The position numbers were made by a program, and so were the translations under genes. Source: an uncultured bacterium (lineage in GTDB: Bacteria > Bacteroidota > Bacteroidia > Bacteroidales > Bacteroidaceae). From it: 64,000 nt of DNA. Of the stretch, positions 43,857 to 54,200 are shown one piece after another (positions within the stretch are counted from its first letter, which is position 1; each line of letters starts with the position of its first letter). Below the pieces are notes generated by a model that was given only the letters and a program-made list of their open reading frames with translations, was not told the DNA's origin and searched no databases. The stretch covers positions 6,140 through 70,139 of the forward strand of contig CAJMNM010000014.1 of the NCBI GenBank assembly GCA_905214795.1. Direction: 5' to 3'.

Positions 43857-44708
43857 ATGCTAAGAATTGCAGTACAGTCCAAAGGACGACTTTTTGAAGA
43901 CACAATGGCTCTGCTGGCCGAAGCCGACATTAAAGTAAGTTCATCTAAGCGCACCTTGCTGGTGCAGGCTTCCAATTTCCCGCTCGAGGTGCTTTATCTG
44001 CGTGATGATGATATTCCGCAGTCTGTGGCAAGCGGGGTGGCCGACATCGGTATCGTGGGCGAGAATGAATTTGTGGAACGCGGCGAGGACGCGGCAATCA
44101 TACGCCGGCTGGGTTTCAGCAAATGCCGTTTGTCGCTGGCTATTCCAAAGGTGGTGGATTATCCAGGCCTGTCATGGTTTGAAGGAAAGAAGATTGCTAC
44201 CTCTTATCCTAATATCCTGAAAAAGTTTATGGATGAGAAAGGTGTGAACACCGACATACATGTGATTACAGGATCGGTGGAAATCGCACCGGGAATAGGG
44301 CTGGCCGACGGTATCTTTGATATTGTCAGTTCTGGGTCTACGCTGGTGAGCAACAATCTGAACGAGGTTGAAGTGGTGATGAAGAGTGAGGCATTGCTTA
44401 TCGGCAACAAGATGATGACCGATGACAAAAAGGCCGTGTTGGACGAACTGTTGTTCCGCATAGAGGCGGTGAAGAGCGCGGAAGATAAAAAGTATGTGCT
44501 GATGAATGTGCCGACCGACCGTGTGGCAGACGTTGTGGCAGTGTTGCCGGGCGCAAAGAGTCCTACTGTGATGCCGTTGGCACAGAGCGGATGGAGCAGC
44601 GTGCACACGGTGATAGATGAGAAGTGTTTCTGGGATATCATCTCCAAACTGAAGGAACTTGGCGCACAGGGCATTCTTGTTGTACCGATAGAGAAAATGA
44701 TTCTTTAA
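43857..44708 (+). CDS. hisG: ATP phosphoribosyltransferase, long form
   Basis: HisG carries out the first step of histidine synthesis, joining ATP and PRPP. At 283 residues it is the long form, with the C-terminal ACT-like domain (from about 210) that mediates histidine feedback. The N-terminus LRIAVQSKGRLFEDTMALL and the PRPP loop segment IVSSGSTLVSNNL are diagnostic. It is the first gene behind the attenuator, so its level follows histidine supply as well as allosteric inhibition. Confidence 0.97.
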   Translation: MLRIAVQSKGRLFEDTMALLAEADIKVSSSKRTLLVQASNFPLEVLYLRDDDIPQSVASGVADIGIVGENEFVERGEDAAIIRRLGFSKCRLSLAIPKVVDYPGLSWFEGKKIATSYPNILKKFMDEKGVNTDIHVITGSVEIAPGIGLADGIFDIVSSGSTLVSNNLNEVEVVMKSEALLIGNKMMTDDKKAVLDELLFRIEAVKSAEDKKYVLMNVPTDRVADVVAVLPGAKSPTVMPLAQSGWSSVHTVIDEKCFWDIISKLKELGAQGILVVPIEKMIL

Positions 44709-44754
44709 CGGCGGTACAGGCTGATTAATATTGTTAGAAGAAAGAGAGGACGAC

Positions 44755-46041
44755 ATGAAAAGAATAGAATATCCGAAAGAAACGGAATGGGAGGAATTGC
44801 TGAAGCGTCCCGTGATGAATGTGGATACTTTGCGCGAAACGGTACGCAAGGTACTTGACGATGTCAGGGAGCGTGGCGACGAGGCCGTGAAGGCTTATGA
44901 AAAACAGTTTGACAAGGTGGAACTGACGGGACTGGCTGTGACACAGGAGGAAATGGATGAGGCGGATGCCTTGGTGTCGGATGAGTTGAAAGCAGCTCTT
45001 GAACTGGCACATGCCAATATCGAGAAGTTCCATGCGGCCCAGAAATTTGAGTCCTGCAAGGTTGAAGTGCGGCCCGGCGTGACCTGCTGGCAGAAAGCGG
45101 TGCCCATAGAAAAAGTAGGACTTTATATCCCCGGGGGAACGGCACCGCTGTTTTCAACGGTGCTGATGCTCGCCACACCGGCCAAAATAGCCGGTTGTCG
45201 TGAGATTGTGCTTTGTACACCTCCGAATAAGGAGGGTAAGGTCAATCCGGCCATACTGTATGCAGCAAAAGTGGCCGGCGTGAGCCGGATTTTCAAGGCA
45301 GGTGGTGTGCAAGCCATTGGCGCGATGGCCTATGGTACGGAGAGTGTGCCGAAGGTTTATAAGATATTCGGACCTGGCAACCAGTTTGTCATGGCGGCAA
45401 AGCAACAGGTTTCTTTACATGATGTGGCGATAGATATGCCGGCTGGTCCTTCGGAAGTGGAAGTATTGGCGGATGCTTCGGCCAATCCTGCTTTTGTGGC
45501 TTCGGACTTGCTCTCACAGGCCGAACACGGTGTGGACAGTCAGGTGCTTTTGGTGACTACCGATGCGGAACTGATAGATAAGGTGTGCGAGGAAGTGGAC
45601 CGTCAGCTGGCCGTATTGCCGAGGAAGGAAATTGCCGCAAAGTCGCTTGAGAACAGTAAGCTGGTGCTGGTACGTGACATGGATGAGGCGATGGCCATGA
45701 CCAACCGTTACGCGCCCGAACACTTGATAATTGAGGCAGAAGATTATTTGTCACTGGCTGAAAGAGTGGTCAATGCGGGCAGTGTCTTTTTAGGGCATTA
45801 TACGCCGGAGAGTGCGGGAGACTATGCGTCGGGTACGAATCATACTTTGCCGACAAACGGATATGCCACGGCGTACAATGGTGTGAATTTGGACAGTTAT
45901 AACCGGAAAATTACCTTCCAGGAACTTACACCCGAAGGTATCCGTGCCATAGGGCCTGCGGTAGAGACGCTGGCAGCCGGAGAGTCGCTTGATGCGCACC
46001 GTAACGCGATGTCGCTCAGATTGAGAACTTTAAAACCGTAG
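44755..46041 (+). CDS. hisD: Histidinol dehydrogenase
   Basis: HisD performs the last two oxidations, L-histidinol to L-histidine, with NAD and zinc. About 428 residues from MKRIEYPKETEWEEL, chosen over an upstream TTG codon (44731) because an AGAGGACGAC purine stretch precedes this ATG. The family segments GLYIPGGTAPLFSTVLMLA, KIFGPGNQFVMAAKQQV and AEHGVDSQVLLVT are present, and NHTLPTNGYA is near the end. It follows hisG by 46 bases and precedes hisC by 3. Confidence 0.97.
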   Translation: MKRIEYPKETEWEELLKRPVMNVDTLRETVRKVLDDVRERGDEAVKAYEKQFDKVELTGLAVTQEEMDEADALVSDELKAALELAHANIEKFHAAQKFESCKVEVRPGVTCWQKAVPIEKVGLYIPGGTAPLFSTVLMLATPAKIAGCREIVLCTPPNKEGKVNPAILYAAKVAGVSRIFKAGGVQAIGAMAYGTESVPKVYKIFGPGNQFVMAAKQQVSLHDVAIDMPAGPSEVEVLADASANPAFVASDLLSQAEHGVDSQVLLVTTDAELIDKVCEEVDRQLAVLPRKEIAAKSLENSKLVLVRDMDEAMAMTNRYAPEHLIIEAEDYLSLAERVVNAGSVFLGHYTPESAGDYASGTNHTLPTNGYATAYNGVNLDSYNRKITFQELTPEGIRAIGPAVETLAAGESLDAHRNAMSLRLRTLKP

Positions 46042-46044
46042 GAT

Positions 46045-47097
46045 ATGACAATGAGAACTTTACAGGACCTGGTACGTCCTAATATCTGGTCGCTGAAACC
46101 GTACAGTTCAGCGCGTGATGAATATAAAGGTGTTGAAGCCTCAGTCTTTCTTGACGCAAATGAGAATCCTTACAACAGTCCTTACAACCGTTATCCGGAC
46201 CCGTTGCAATGGGAGGTGAAGGAAAAACTGGCAGAGATAAAGGAGGTACGGCCGGAACAGATTTTTTTAGGTAACGGCAGCGATGAGGCGATAGATCTGC
46301 TTTTCCGTGTGTTTTGTGAACCGCGTGTGGATAACGTGGTGGCGATTGCGCCGACATATGGTATGTATGAGGTTTGTGCGGACATCAATAATGTGGCTTA
46401 CCGTTCTGTGTTGTTGGATTCCGATTTCCGGCTTAATGCGGATCGCTTGCTGTCGGCAGTGGATGAACATACGAAGCTGATTTTTATCTGTTCGCCGAAC
46501 AATCCGTCGGGAAATGATCTTAGCCGTGAAGAAATGGTTAAGGTGGTGGAACATTTTTCGGGTATCGTAGTGGTGGATGAGGCCTATTCGGACTTTTCTT
46601 CACAGAAACCAATGCGGAAAGATTTGAAAAAATACCCTAATCTGGTGGTCTTAAACACCTTCTCGAAGGCATGGGGATGTGCCGGCATCCGTCTGGGTAT
46701 GGCTTTTGCTCACAGGGATATTATAAATTTGTTCAACAAGGTGAAGTATCCGTATAATGTGAACGAATTGACGCAACGCGAGGCGTTGGATATTCTGGCA
46801 AAGCGCTATGATGTGGACAAATGGGTGAACACCATCTTGCGTGAGCGGGATCAAGTGATGAAGGCCTTTGCGGAACTGAGTATCTGTGAGCAGATTTATC
46901 CGTCGGATGCTAATTTCTTCCTGACACGTGTGAAAGGGGCTGACAGAATTTATGCTTATCTTGTGAGCAAAGGAATTATTGTGCGTAACCGTTCGAAGGT
47001 GGTGCGCTGCGGAGATTGTCTGAGAATCACTATCGGAACGCCACAGGAGAACAACCAGCTTCTCGGCGCAATGCGCTCTTACAAAGAGAATGAATAA
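46045..47097 (+). CDS. hisC: Histidinol-phosphate aminotransferase
   Basis: 350 residues, a PLP-dependent class I/II aminotransferase making L-histidinol phosphate. ANENPYNSPYNRYPDP is the N-terminal substrate region, ICSPNNPSGN the conserved Asn/Pro segment, VVDEAYSDFS holds the cofactor-ring Asp, and NTFSKAWGCAGIRLG carries the PLP lysine in SKAWG. Two Met codons at the start (46045, 46051) cannot be separated. It starts 3 bases after the hisD stop. Confidence 0.97.
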   Translation: MTMRTLQDLVRPNIWSLKPYSSARDEYKGVEASVFLDANENPYNSPYNRYPDPLQWEVKEKLAEIKEVRPEQIFLGNGSDEAIDLLFRVFCEPRVDNVVAIAPTYGMYEVCADINNVAYRSVLLDSDFRLNADRLLSAVDEHTKLIFICSPNNPSGNDLSREEMVKVVEHFSGIVVVDEAYSDFSSQKPMRKDLKKYPNLVVLNTFSKAWGCAGIRLGMAFAHRDIINLFNKVKYPYNVNELTQREALDILAKRYDVDKWVNTILRERDQVMKAFAELSICEQIYPSDANFFLTRVKGADRIYAYLVSKGIIVRNRSKVVRCGDCLRITIGTPQENNQLLGAMRSYKENE

Positions 47098-47123
47098 GAA
47101 ATTAACGGAAAAAGAAATCCTTC

Positions 47124-48227
47124 ATGAAAGCAGCTTTATTTATAGACAGAGACGGTACGCTGATAAAGGAACCGGCTGACGAGCAGATTGACGCTTTTGA
47201 AAAACTGGAGTTTGTGCCGGGAGTCATGAGAAATCTTGGCTTTATCCGCCGTAATCTGGATTTTGAGTTTGTGATGGTGTCCAATCAGGACGGACTGGGG
47301 ACGGACGCGTTTCCTGAAGATACGTTCTGGCCAGTTCATAATCTGCTGATGCTGACGTTGGCCGGAGAGGGTATAGAGTTTGACGATGTGCTGATAGACC
47401 GCAGCTTTCCAGAAGAACATCTGCCGACCCGTAAACCCGGAACCGGCATGTTGGGGAAATATATGCAGGGCGATTACGACATGTCGCGCTGTTATGTAAT
47501 TGGTGACCGTGAGACAGATGCGGCTTTGGCTCTGAATCTGGGATGTAAAGCGCTGATTCTGAAACAGCGTGACGCGGATTCGGTGGATGATGCGCGTGTG
47601 CAGTATGTAGATTCATGGGACCGGATTGCGGAACTGCTGTTTGCCGGCGAACGGAAGGCATCTGTTCATCGGGTGACGAAAGAAACAGATGTGGATGTCA
47701 GGATTGATCTTGACGGTGAGGGGCGATGTGACATCAGTACAGGATTGGGATTTTTTGACCATATGCTTGAACAGATAGGCAAGCATGGCGGAATGGACTT
47801 GTATATTCATGTGAAGGGCGACCTGCAGGTGGACGAGCATCATACCATAGAAGATACGGCGCTTGCGATGGGTGAGTGCTTGAGTAAGGCTTTGGGTGAC
47901 AAACGCGGCATTGAACGTTACGGATATTGTTTGCCCATGGACGATTGTCTTTGTCAGGTGGCGCTGGATTTCGGCGGCAGACCATGGTTGGTATGGGAAG
48001 CGGATTTTAAGAGAGAGAAAATAGGCGAGATGCCAACCGAGATGTTCCTTCATTTCTTTAAGAGTCTGAGCGATGCGGCCAGGATGAATCTTAACATCAA
48101 GGCTGAGGGACAGAATGAACATCATAAGATAGAGGGTATTTTCAAGGCGCTGGCACGTAGCTTGAAGATGGCTGTGAAACGTGATATTTATCATTTTCAG
48201 TTACCTTCGAGCAAAGGAGTGCTTTAA
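47124..48227 (+). CDS. hisB: Bifunctional histidinol-phosphatase / imidazoleglycerol-phosphate dehydratase
   Basis: 367 residues in two domains. Residues 1-165 are a HAD phosphatase (FIDRDGTLIKEP motif I; CYVIGDRETDAAL motif IV) that removes phosphate from histidinol phosphate. Residues 175-367 are the imidazoleglycerol-phosphate dehydratase, with Mn-binding His in GLGFFDHMLEQIGKHGG and DEHHTIEDTALAMGE and a second set in KAEGQNEHHKIEG. Last gene of the operon; hisH, hisA, hisF and hisIE are not in this window. Confidence 0.97.
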   Translation: MKAALFIDRDGTLIKEPADEQIDAFEKLEFVPGVMRNLGFIRRNLDFEFVMVSNQDGLGTDAFPEDTFWPVHNLLMLTLAGEGIEFDDVLIDRSFPEEHLPTRKPGTGMLGKYMQGDYDMSRCYVIGDRETDAALALNLGCKALILKQRDADSVDDARVQYVDSWDRIAELLFAGERKASVHRVTKETDVDVRIDLDGEGRCDISTGLGFFDHMLEQIGKHGGMDLYIHVKGDLQVDEHHTIEDTALAMGECLSKALGDKRGIERYGYCLPMDDCLCQVALDFGGRPWLVWEADFKREKIGEMPTEMFLHFFKSLSDAARMNLNIKAEGQNEHHKIEGIFKALARSLKMAVKRDIYHFQLPSSKGVL

Positions 48228-48249
48228 AGGTAATAAACGAGATAACAAA

Positions 48250-48300
48250 CAGAAACGGGTTGGAAATAGTTGTTGTCCAACCCGTTTCTGTTTGTTTTTT
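48250..48300 (+). terminator. his operon terminator
   Basis: CAGAAACGGGTTGGA (48250-48264) pairs perfectly over 15 bp with TCCAACCCGTTTCTG (48276-48290), followed by a T-rich run to 48300. Confidence 0.93.
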
Positions 48301-48423
48301 GATGGGGGTGAAGTAGTCTTAGACGTAATTTCTTAAAATTTTATAATTCTGAAAAAACGTTTTAGTGGAATGTATTGTATGTTCGTATTTAATAACAGAA
48401 CGTTTGAGATGTTGTTGTTAACC

Positions 48424-48469
48424 GTGCCGGATATATGACTTTTTAATGTAAAAAGAATGATTCCGGCAC
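48424..48469 (+). promoter_or_regulatory. 5' UTR hairpin before the alginate-lyase-like gene
   Basis: GTGCCGGA (48424-48431) pairs with TCCGGCAC (48462-48469), enclosing a second exact stem CTTTTT/AAAAAG (48439-48444, 48450-48455). It ends 22 nt before the ATG at 48492, with no T run, so control of translation or RNA stability is more likely than termination. Confidence 0.5.
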
Positions 48470-48491
48470 TTTATCCTTAAAATGAGAGCTT

Positions 48492-51173
48492 ATGAAGCGT
48501 TTTTTATTACTCGTTACTTTGGTCTTAGGACTGGCAGGTTCTTCGGAGCTGTCAGCGCAAAAAAGAAAGTTTGTACATCCCGGTATTACTTATACACGTG
48601 CCGATCTGGACCGGATGAAAGCGATGGTGGAGGCACGGCGTGAACCGTTCTATACGACTTATCAGGCTTTGTTGAATGACCGTTATTCGCAGATAGGAGA
48701 CGGGAATTATGAGGATATTACGCAGATTAAGGAAGGAAAGTTTAACGGAACGATAGGCGCGGACGGACGGCGTGCGCATGATTTGGCTTTGCTTTATCAT
48801 ATAACAGGAAATAAGGCTTATGCCGATGATGCTGTTAAAAGGTTGAACCGTTATAACCGTCTGACGAACGCCAGTTGTCGTGGCACTGCACCGTTGGATA
48901 ATGGCAAGATTTATATGTTGATTGAGGCTGCAGAACTTTTGCGCGATTATGAAGGGTGGGCACCTGAGGATCAGGCTGCTTTCAAGAAAATGTTGGTTTA
49001 TCCGTTTTACAGTACCACGAAAGACGCAAACAGCCATAAGTCGTTGGATGATAATCAGAATGATGTGTCGTTTTATTGGAATATCTATAATTTCGATCCG
49101 GGACGCTTCGGTAACCAGGGATTGTTCGCGGCACGAGGACTGATGGCCATGGGGATTTATTTGGATAACGATACCATTTATGAAAGAGGTTACCGTTATC
49201 TGGCCGGCTTGCCGAGCCGTAAGGATGATTTGTCTTATGGTACAGGACAGCCTGTAAGAGGTGAACTGATTTCGGAGAGTGACACTAAACTGGATTACCG
49301 TGTGAGTTGGGAGCCATCGGACGAAGAATATTTTTCGGATGAGCTTCTGCGTTATTATATCTATCAAAACGGACAGTGTCAGGAGTCGTGCCGTGACCAG
49401 GGACATACAATGGGAGGCATAGGTAATTATACGGCAATAGCCGAGATGGCATGGAACCAGGGAGATACCATTTACGGTTGGCTGGATAACAGAATATTGA
49501 AAGGAATAGAATTTAACATACGCTACAATCTCTCGGCTTTGGAGAGCTTTCCGGACCAGCCTGAGCCATGGGAACCGACAGGATATACGAAAAATGAAGA
49601 GGAATGTACGTTTGAGAATGGTAAGTTCTATCAGGCTGTAAGTCGTTCGAAACGCTGGGAAGCAAAGGCTATGGCCTATGGTGACCGGGGAAAGGTGTTC
49701 GGCACGGGCGGATGGAAAACACAGGCGTTGGAACATTATAGGGTGAGAGCCGGTGTGCCGGCGAAAGAAACATTGTGGTTGCAGCGTGCTTATGATAAAA
49801 TGATGAGAGATTACGGCTTGGAAAACTGGGGCGTTGCGCCTAACTGGTATTACGAATGGGCCGGATGGGGAACGCTGACCAAGCAACGTACGGACTGGAT
49901 GGCCGGTGACGCGGGAACTTGGCAGAACGGTGTCCGGCAGTCGGGAATTCCTATTGTACCCTGTAAAATTAAGGCTGTGGACTATGATTATTATGCCGGA
50001 AATGGCGAGTCTCATACTTATCACAATGAAGGCGAAGATAGAAACGGGATTTATCGTCCAGACGGTACGGTAGAGATTGCTGAAGAAAACGGTGATTATT
50101 ACGTAACCGAGATGAAAGCCGGTGAATGGATGAGTTATACGCTTGTATTCCCGGCTCCGGAAAATAATACGAAGGCAGGATTGGTTGAATCTTATAAGGT
50201 GTATGCCACATACCGTACGACGGGAAAGGGAGCGGCATTATATTGTGCAGTGGATGACGGAGAGAAAGTTGGTGGAAGTCTGAAAGAATCGTCCGGATGG
50301 ACAGAAGTTCTGTTAGGAACGGTTTCTGTGAAATGTGGTGCGGCGGTTTTAAGGTTGTATATGAATGGGAAAGACGATGTATTGCAATTGAAGAACCTGC
50401 GGATTGACCCGGTAGAACAGACCAAGACCGTAGCGGTGGATTTGAATACGGATGTCCGGTCGGTGAAAGTATATGATGCTTCGGGAAAAGATGTGACAGA
50501 AAATTATGAGGCTGCTGTAAAGGCAGCCTCTGATGGTTTAATAGAGCAACCGGTAAATCTGAAAAACCAACTTTTTATGGTTTATGATTTTGGTGAAGAG
50601 GGACTGGACATAGCTTCTGTAGTGTTGTATAATAATGGGCGAGTGCAAGATACACGGGAGCAGGTGAAAGTTTGTGGCTCAACGGCAGAAGGGCCGTATT
50701 TGGAAGACTGGAATCTGAATGACGCGGAAGATATTATGCGTACAAACGGTACTGTTTACGGTGAAGTGACGGTTACGGATAATTCGTGGGTGACAGAAGG
50801 CGGCGTTCCCGGACATTATGCCGTGGGAGCCGTAGGGAATTATCGTTATCTGGCTTTATATAATTGGTCGGCAACCTGTAATGTGTCCGAAATAGACGTG
50901 TTCCATACGGTTACGTATCCTTATGACGGGATTAAATATGCGACCGAAGATTTACAGCGTTTAAGATGGTCTTCTCCCTCGAAAGGAGTCCTTTCTGTCA
51001 GTACAGATAACGGTTGTGACTGCACACTTTATACGTTAACCGGTTTTCCGGTTAAGAATATGACACTTAATTCACATGAAACCGAATTTTTAAGATTACA
51101 GTCTGGATTTTATATCTTGTCAGTAGCATATAGTTGCGGTTCTGTAGAATGTCATAAAATAATGGTAAAATAG
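48492..51173 (+). CDS. Secreted alginate-lyase-superfamily enzyme with CBM6-like module
   Basis: 893 residues, signal peptide ending near ELSAQ. Residues about 30-490 match the alginate-lyase (alpha/alpha toroid) superfamily: an early YTRADLDRMKAMVEAR, a toroid motif GNQGLFAARGLMAMGIYLDN, and CRDQGHTMGGIGNYTAIAEMA, which resembles the family's ESxRDQxHT active-site region (general-base His region). Residues about 510-640 (YHNEGEDRNGIYRPDGTVEI, MKAGEWMSYTLVF, LRLYMNGKDDVLQLKNLRI) are a CBM6/35-type module. A beta-rich end (LYTLTGFPVKNMTLN) resembles a T9SS tail. It sits upstream of a PL11 enzyme, pointing to uronate-rich plant or algal glycans; the true substrate is not known. Confidence 0.82.
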   Translation: MKRFLLLVTLVLGLAGSSELSAQKRKFVHPGITYTRADLDRMKAMVEARREPFYTTYQALLNDRYSQIGDGNYEDITQIKEGKFNGTIGADGRRAHDLALLYHITGNKAYADDAVKRLNRYNRLTNASCRGTAPLDNGKIYMLIEAAELLRDYEGWAPEDQAAFKKMLVYPFYSTTKDANSHKSLDDNQNDVSFYWNIYNFDPGRFGNQGLFAARGLMAMGIYLDNDTIYERGYRYLAGLPSRKDDLSYGTGQPVRGELISESDTKLDYRVSWEPSDEEYFSDELLRYYIYQNGQCQESCRDQGHTMGGIGNYTAIAEMAWNQGDTIYGWLDNRILKGIEFNIRYNLSALESFPDQPEPWEPTGYTKNEEECTFENGKFYQAVSRSKRWEAKAMAYGDRGKVFGTGGWKTQALEHYRVRAGVPAKETLWLQRAYDKMMRDYGLENWGVAPNWYYEWAGWGTLTKQRTDWMAGDAGTWQNGVRQSGIPIVPCKIKAVDYDYYAGNGESHTYHNEGEDRNGIYRPDGTVEIAEENGDYYVTEMKAGEWMSYTLVFPAPENNTKAGLVESYKVYATYRTTGKGAALYCAVDDGEKVGGSLKESSGWTEVLLGTVSVKCGAAVLRLYMNGKDDVLQLKNLRIDPVEQTKTVAVDLNTDVRSVKVYDASGKDVTENYEAAVKAASDGLIEQPVNLKNQLFMVYDFGEEGLDIASVVLYNNGRVQDTREQVKVCGSTAEGPYLEDWNLNDAEDIMRTNGTVYGEVTVTDNSWVTEGGVPGHYAVGAVGNYRYLALYNWSATCNVSEIDVFHTVTYPYDGIKYATEDLQRLRWSSPSKGVLSVSTDNGCDCTLYTLTGFPVKNMTLNSHETEFLRLQSGFYILSVAYSCGSVECHKIMVK

Positions 51174-51212
51174 CATTTTATATTTGTTTTAAAGTTCTTG
51201 TGGTTAATGGCA

Positions 51213-51241
51213 TTGTTGTTTTATATTAATTGTTATATTTG
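51213..51241 (+). promoter_or_regulatory. Promoter of the PL11 gene
   Basis: TTG (51213-51215), 18 nt, TATATTTG (51234-51241), ending 42 nt before the ATG, so this gene has its own promoter. Confidence 0.6.
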
Positions 51242-51283
51242 CACTTGATATATCATTAATCTAATTTTAAATCAATAATACAT

Positions 51284-54200
51284 ATGAAACGCAAGAGTTT
51301 GCTTTTTGTGCTTTTATTGTGCGGTCTGGCATCTGTAAAAGCACAACGACCGATGGAACAGCTGGACCGGGGAATAGTAGCAGTTAAGACAGCTTCGGGA
51401 GTTTATGTCGGTTGGCGTATGGACGGTACGGAATATTACGATACACAGTATAATCTTTATCGTGACGGTGTGAAAGTCAATGATACGCCACTCAATGTGT
51501 CAAACTATCTGGATACAAACGGAACCGTAAGTTCTACATATACGGTTCGTCCTGTTTTTCGTGGCGTGGAACAGGAGGCGTGTGAACCGGTTGCTGTATG
51601 GAATCAACAGTATTTGTCTATTCCGATGGGAAAAATCTATTCCCGGCGTGGAACAGACATTACAAAAGATTATAAGTTGAATGATGCTTCGGCTGCAGAT
51701 CTTGACGGAGACGGACAGTTTGAAATCATCGTGAAACGTATTTATGGGCCGGACGGTTTGTTTGAAGTGGCCAACGACAGTGCCTTCTGTTATTTTGAAG
51801 CTTATAAGATGGATGGTACAAAGTTGTGGAGCATAGATTGTGGACCGAACCTGATTAGTTCCGGTCATGTGGAAACCAACATTGTGGCTTATGACTGGGA
51901 TGGTGACGGAAAGGCAGAAGTGTTGATGAGAGCGGCTGACGGTACGATAGTACATGGTGCCGATGGTGATCAGGTGATTGGTAGCCTGAGTAAGAATTAC
52001 CGTAATATGATTTCACATTCGGCCAATATGACTTATGCCACGGCCGGTGATGAATTTCTGCTTTATATGGAAGGGGCTACAGCCAAACTGTATAATCAAC
52101 GGGAATTTCCGTTGAAACGTTTTGAGTCGGGAGAAACTGATCTGAACAAGGCCTGGGGAGACGGTTACGGGCATCGTTCTAATAAGTTTTTCTTTGGAGC
52201 GCCATTCCTTGACGGACGTAAACCGAGTATTTATTTAGGACGTGGTATTTATACCCGTCATAAGATGATAGCGTATGATGTGAATCCCGAAACACACGAA
52301 CTGACCGAACGTTGGCGTTGGAATTGTAATACCGGTGGTCCGTGGTACGGACAAGGTTATCATAATTACGGTATTGCAGATGTGGATTGGGATGGACGTG
52401 ATGAAATCGTTTACGGTTCTATGGTGATAGATGACAATGGAAAGGGATTGTCGACAACCGGCCTTGGTCATGGAGACGCACAGCATTGTAGTGATTTGGA
52501 TCCTTATAGAAAAGGGCAGGAAATATTTGCTTGTAATGAGAACGCACAAGGAGCTAACTACCGTGATGCGACAACCAGTAAGATTTACTATCAGCATAAA
52601 CTGGGTAGAGATTGTGGCCGTGCGATGGCAGGTAATTTTACGGATCAGTATATGGGTAGCCAGATGACGGCTGTCGGTATGGGATTGCTTAGTTCTGTGA
52701 CATCGGATGTCGTGACGAACAGTTTTACCGGTATTACTCAGGATTTCAGAATTTACTGGGATGGTGATTTATGTGAAGAAAGTCTGGACGGAGCGGGAAC
52801 AGAAGGTCCTGCCGCGATTTATAAGTATGGGCAGTCGGATGCCATTTTTACTGCGACCGGAACGAAACTGAACAACTGGACCAAAAATACGCCCTCGTTG
52901 CAGGCCGATTTGTTTGGAGATTGGAGAGAAGAGATTGTGGTCCGTTCGGAGGATAATCAGTCTTTGAGAATTTATACAACTACCGATGTAACACCTTGGA
53001 GAAATTATACCTTGTTGCACGATATGCAATATCGTCAGGCTGTGGTATGGCAGATGTGCGGATATAACCAGCCGCCTCATGTCAGCTATTTTCTTGGTAA
53101 AACGGAAGGTATTACGATGGCTCCGCCTCCATTAATGACAAACGGGCGTGAGGAAGTGACCGATGCGATTACTGCTGCTCAAAACGACAAACATGTTTTG
53201 TTGGCTAATACCGAGGGCGGAACGGTTAATATAGAAAACGGAGTAGCTCCTTATATATTGACCGTAAATGCTTTCTCGCATACAGAGGGACATGATGATA
53301 ATGATAACATTACCACTGCTTATTCAACTTATACTTTAACCGGTGGCAGTATGACCGGTGACATGCGTTTGGTTAAGCAGGGAGAGGGTATTCTTACATT
53401 TGGCGGAAACCAGACTTATAGCGGTGGAACTGATTTGTGGGCCGGAGTGACGAATTTTAATGGCAGTCTGCCAGAAAGCCGTGTATGGATGAATCGTTTT
53501 GCCGAGTTGAACGCTTCAGCAGAGTTTGGTAAGGCCATTCAGATGGAATATGGTGCGGTATTGCGTGCAGGCGGCGCAAACCAAAAGGGAGAAATAAAGG
53601 TGGACAGCCTTATCATGAATTTTGGAGCAATTGCTGAGTTTGATATTTATGCGGAAGATTTTTCTGCAGATAAAATCATTGTTAATAAGGCATTGGTACT
53701 GCGTACAATAAACCGTCAGGATGCACCACAGTATAGGCAGCCTGTATTCCGTTTTGTGGCACATTGTAAGACCGGTGAGACGAAGATGACTCCAGGAAAA
53801 TATGAATTGATGGATGTGACCGAGATTAATGGTGATGTAAGTAATATCTTAATTGAAGGTTTAGACGGTTTGCGTTGTCACATTGAAGCAGATGAAGCTC
53901 ATGTGTATTTGGTGATTGAAAATCTGCGTGCTGCTGCTACAATTTATTGGACAGGAAGTACTGAAAATAATAATTGGGATTTGGCGTCAACAAAGAATTT
54001 CAAACTGAATGGAGAAGAGGATTTTTTTGTGACAGACGATAAAGTGGTTTTTGATGATGCAGCTACCGTTTTTACCGTGAATCTAACGGAGAGTGTTATG
54101 CCTTCAGAAGTTTGTTTTCAGGCAGAAAAAGATTATACGATAAAGGGTGCCGGTGCACTGGATGGAGACATGAACTTGACCAAAGCGGGAAAAGGTATGT

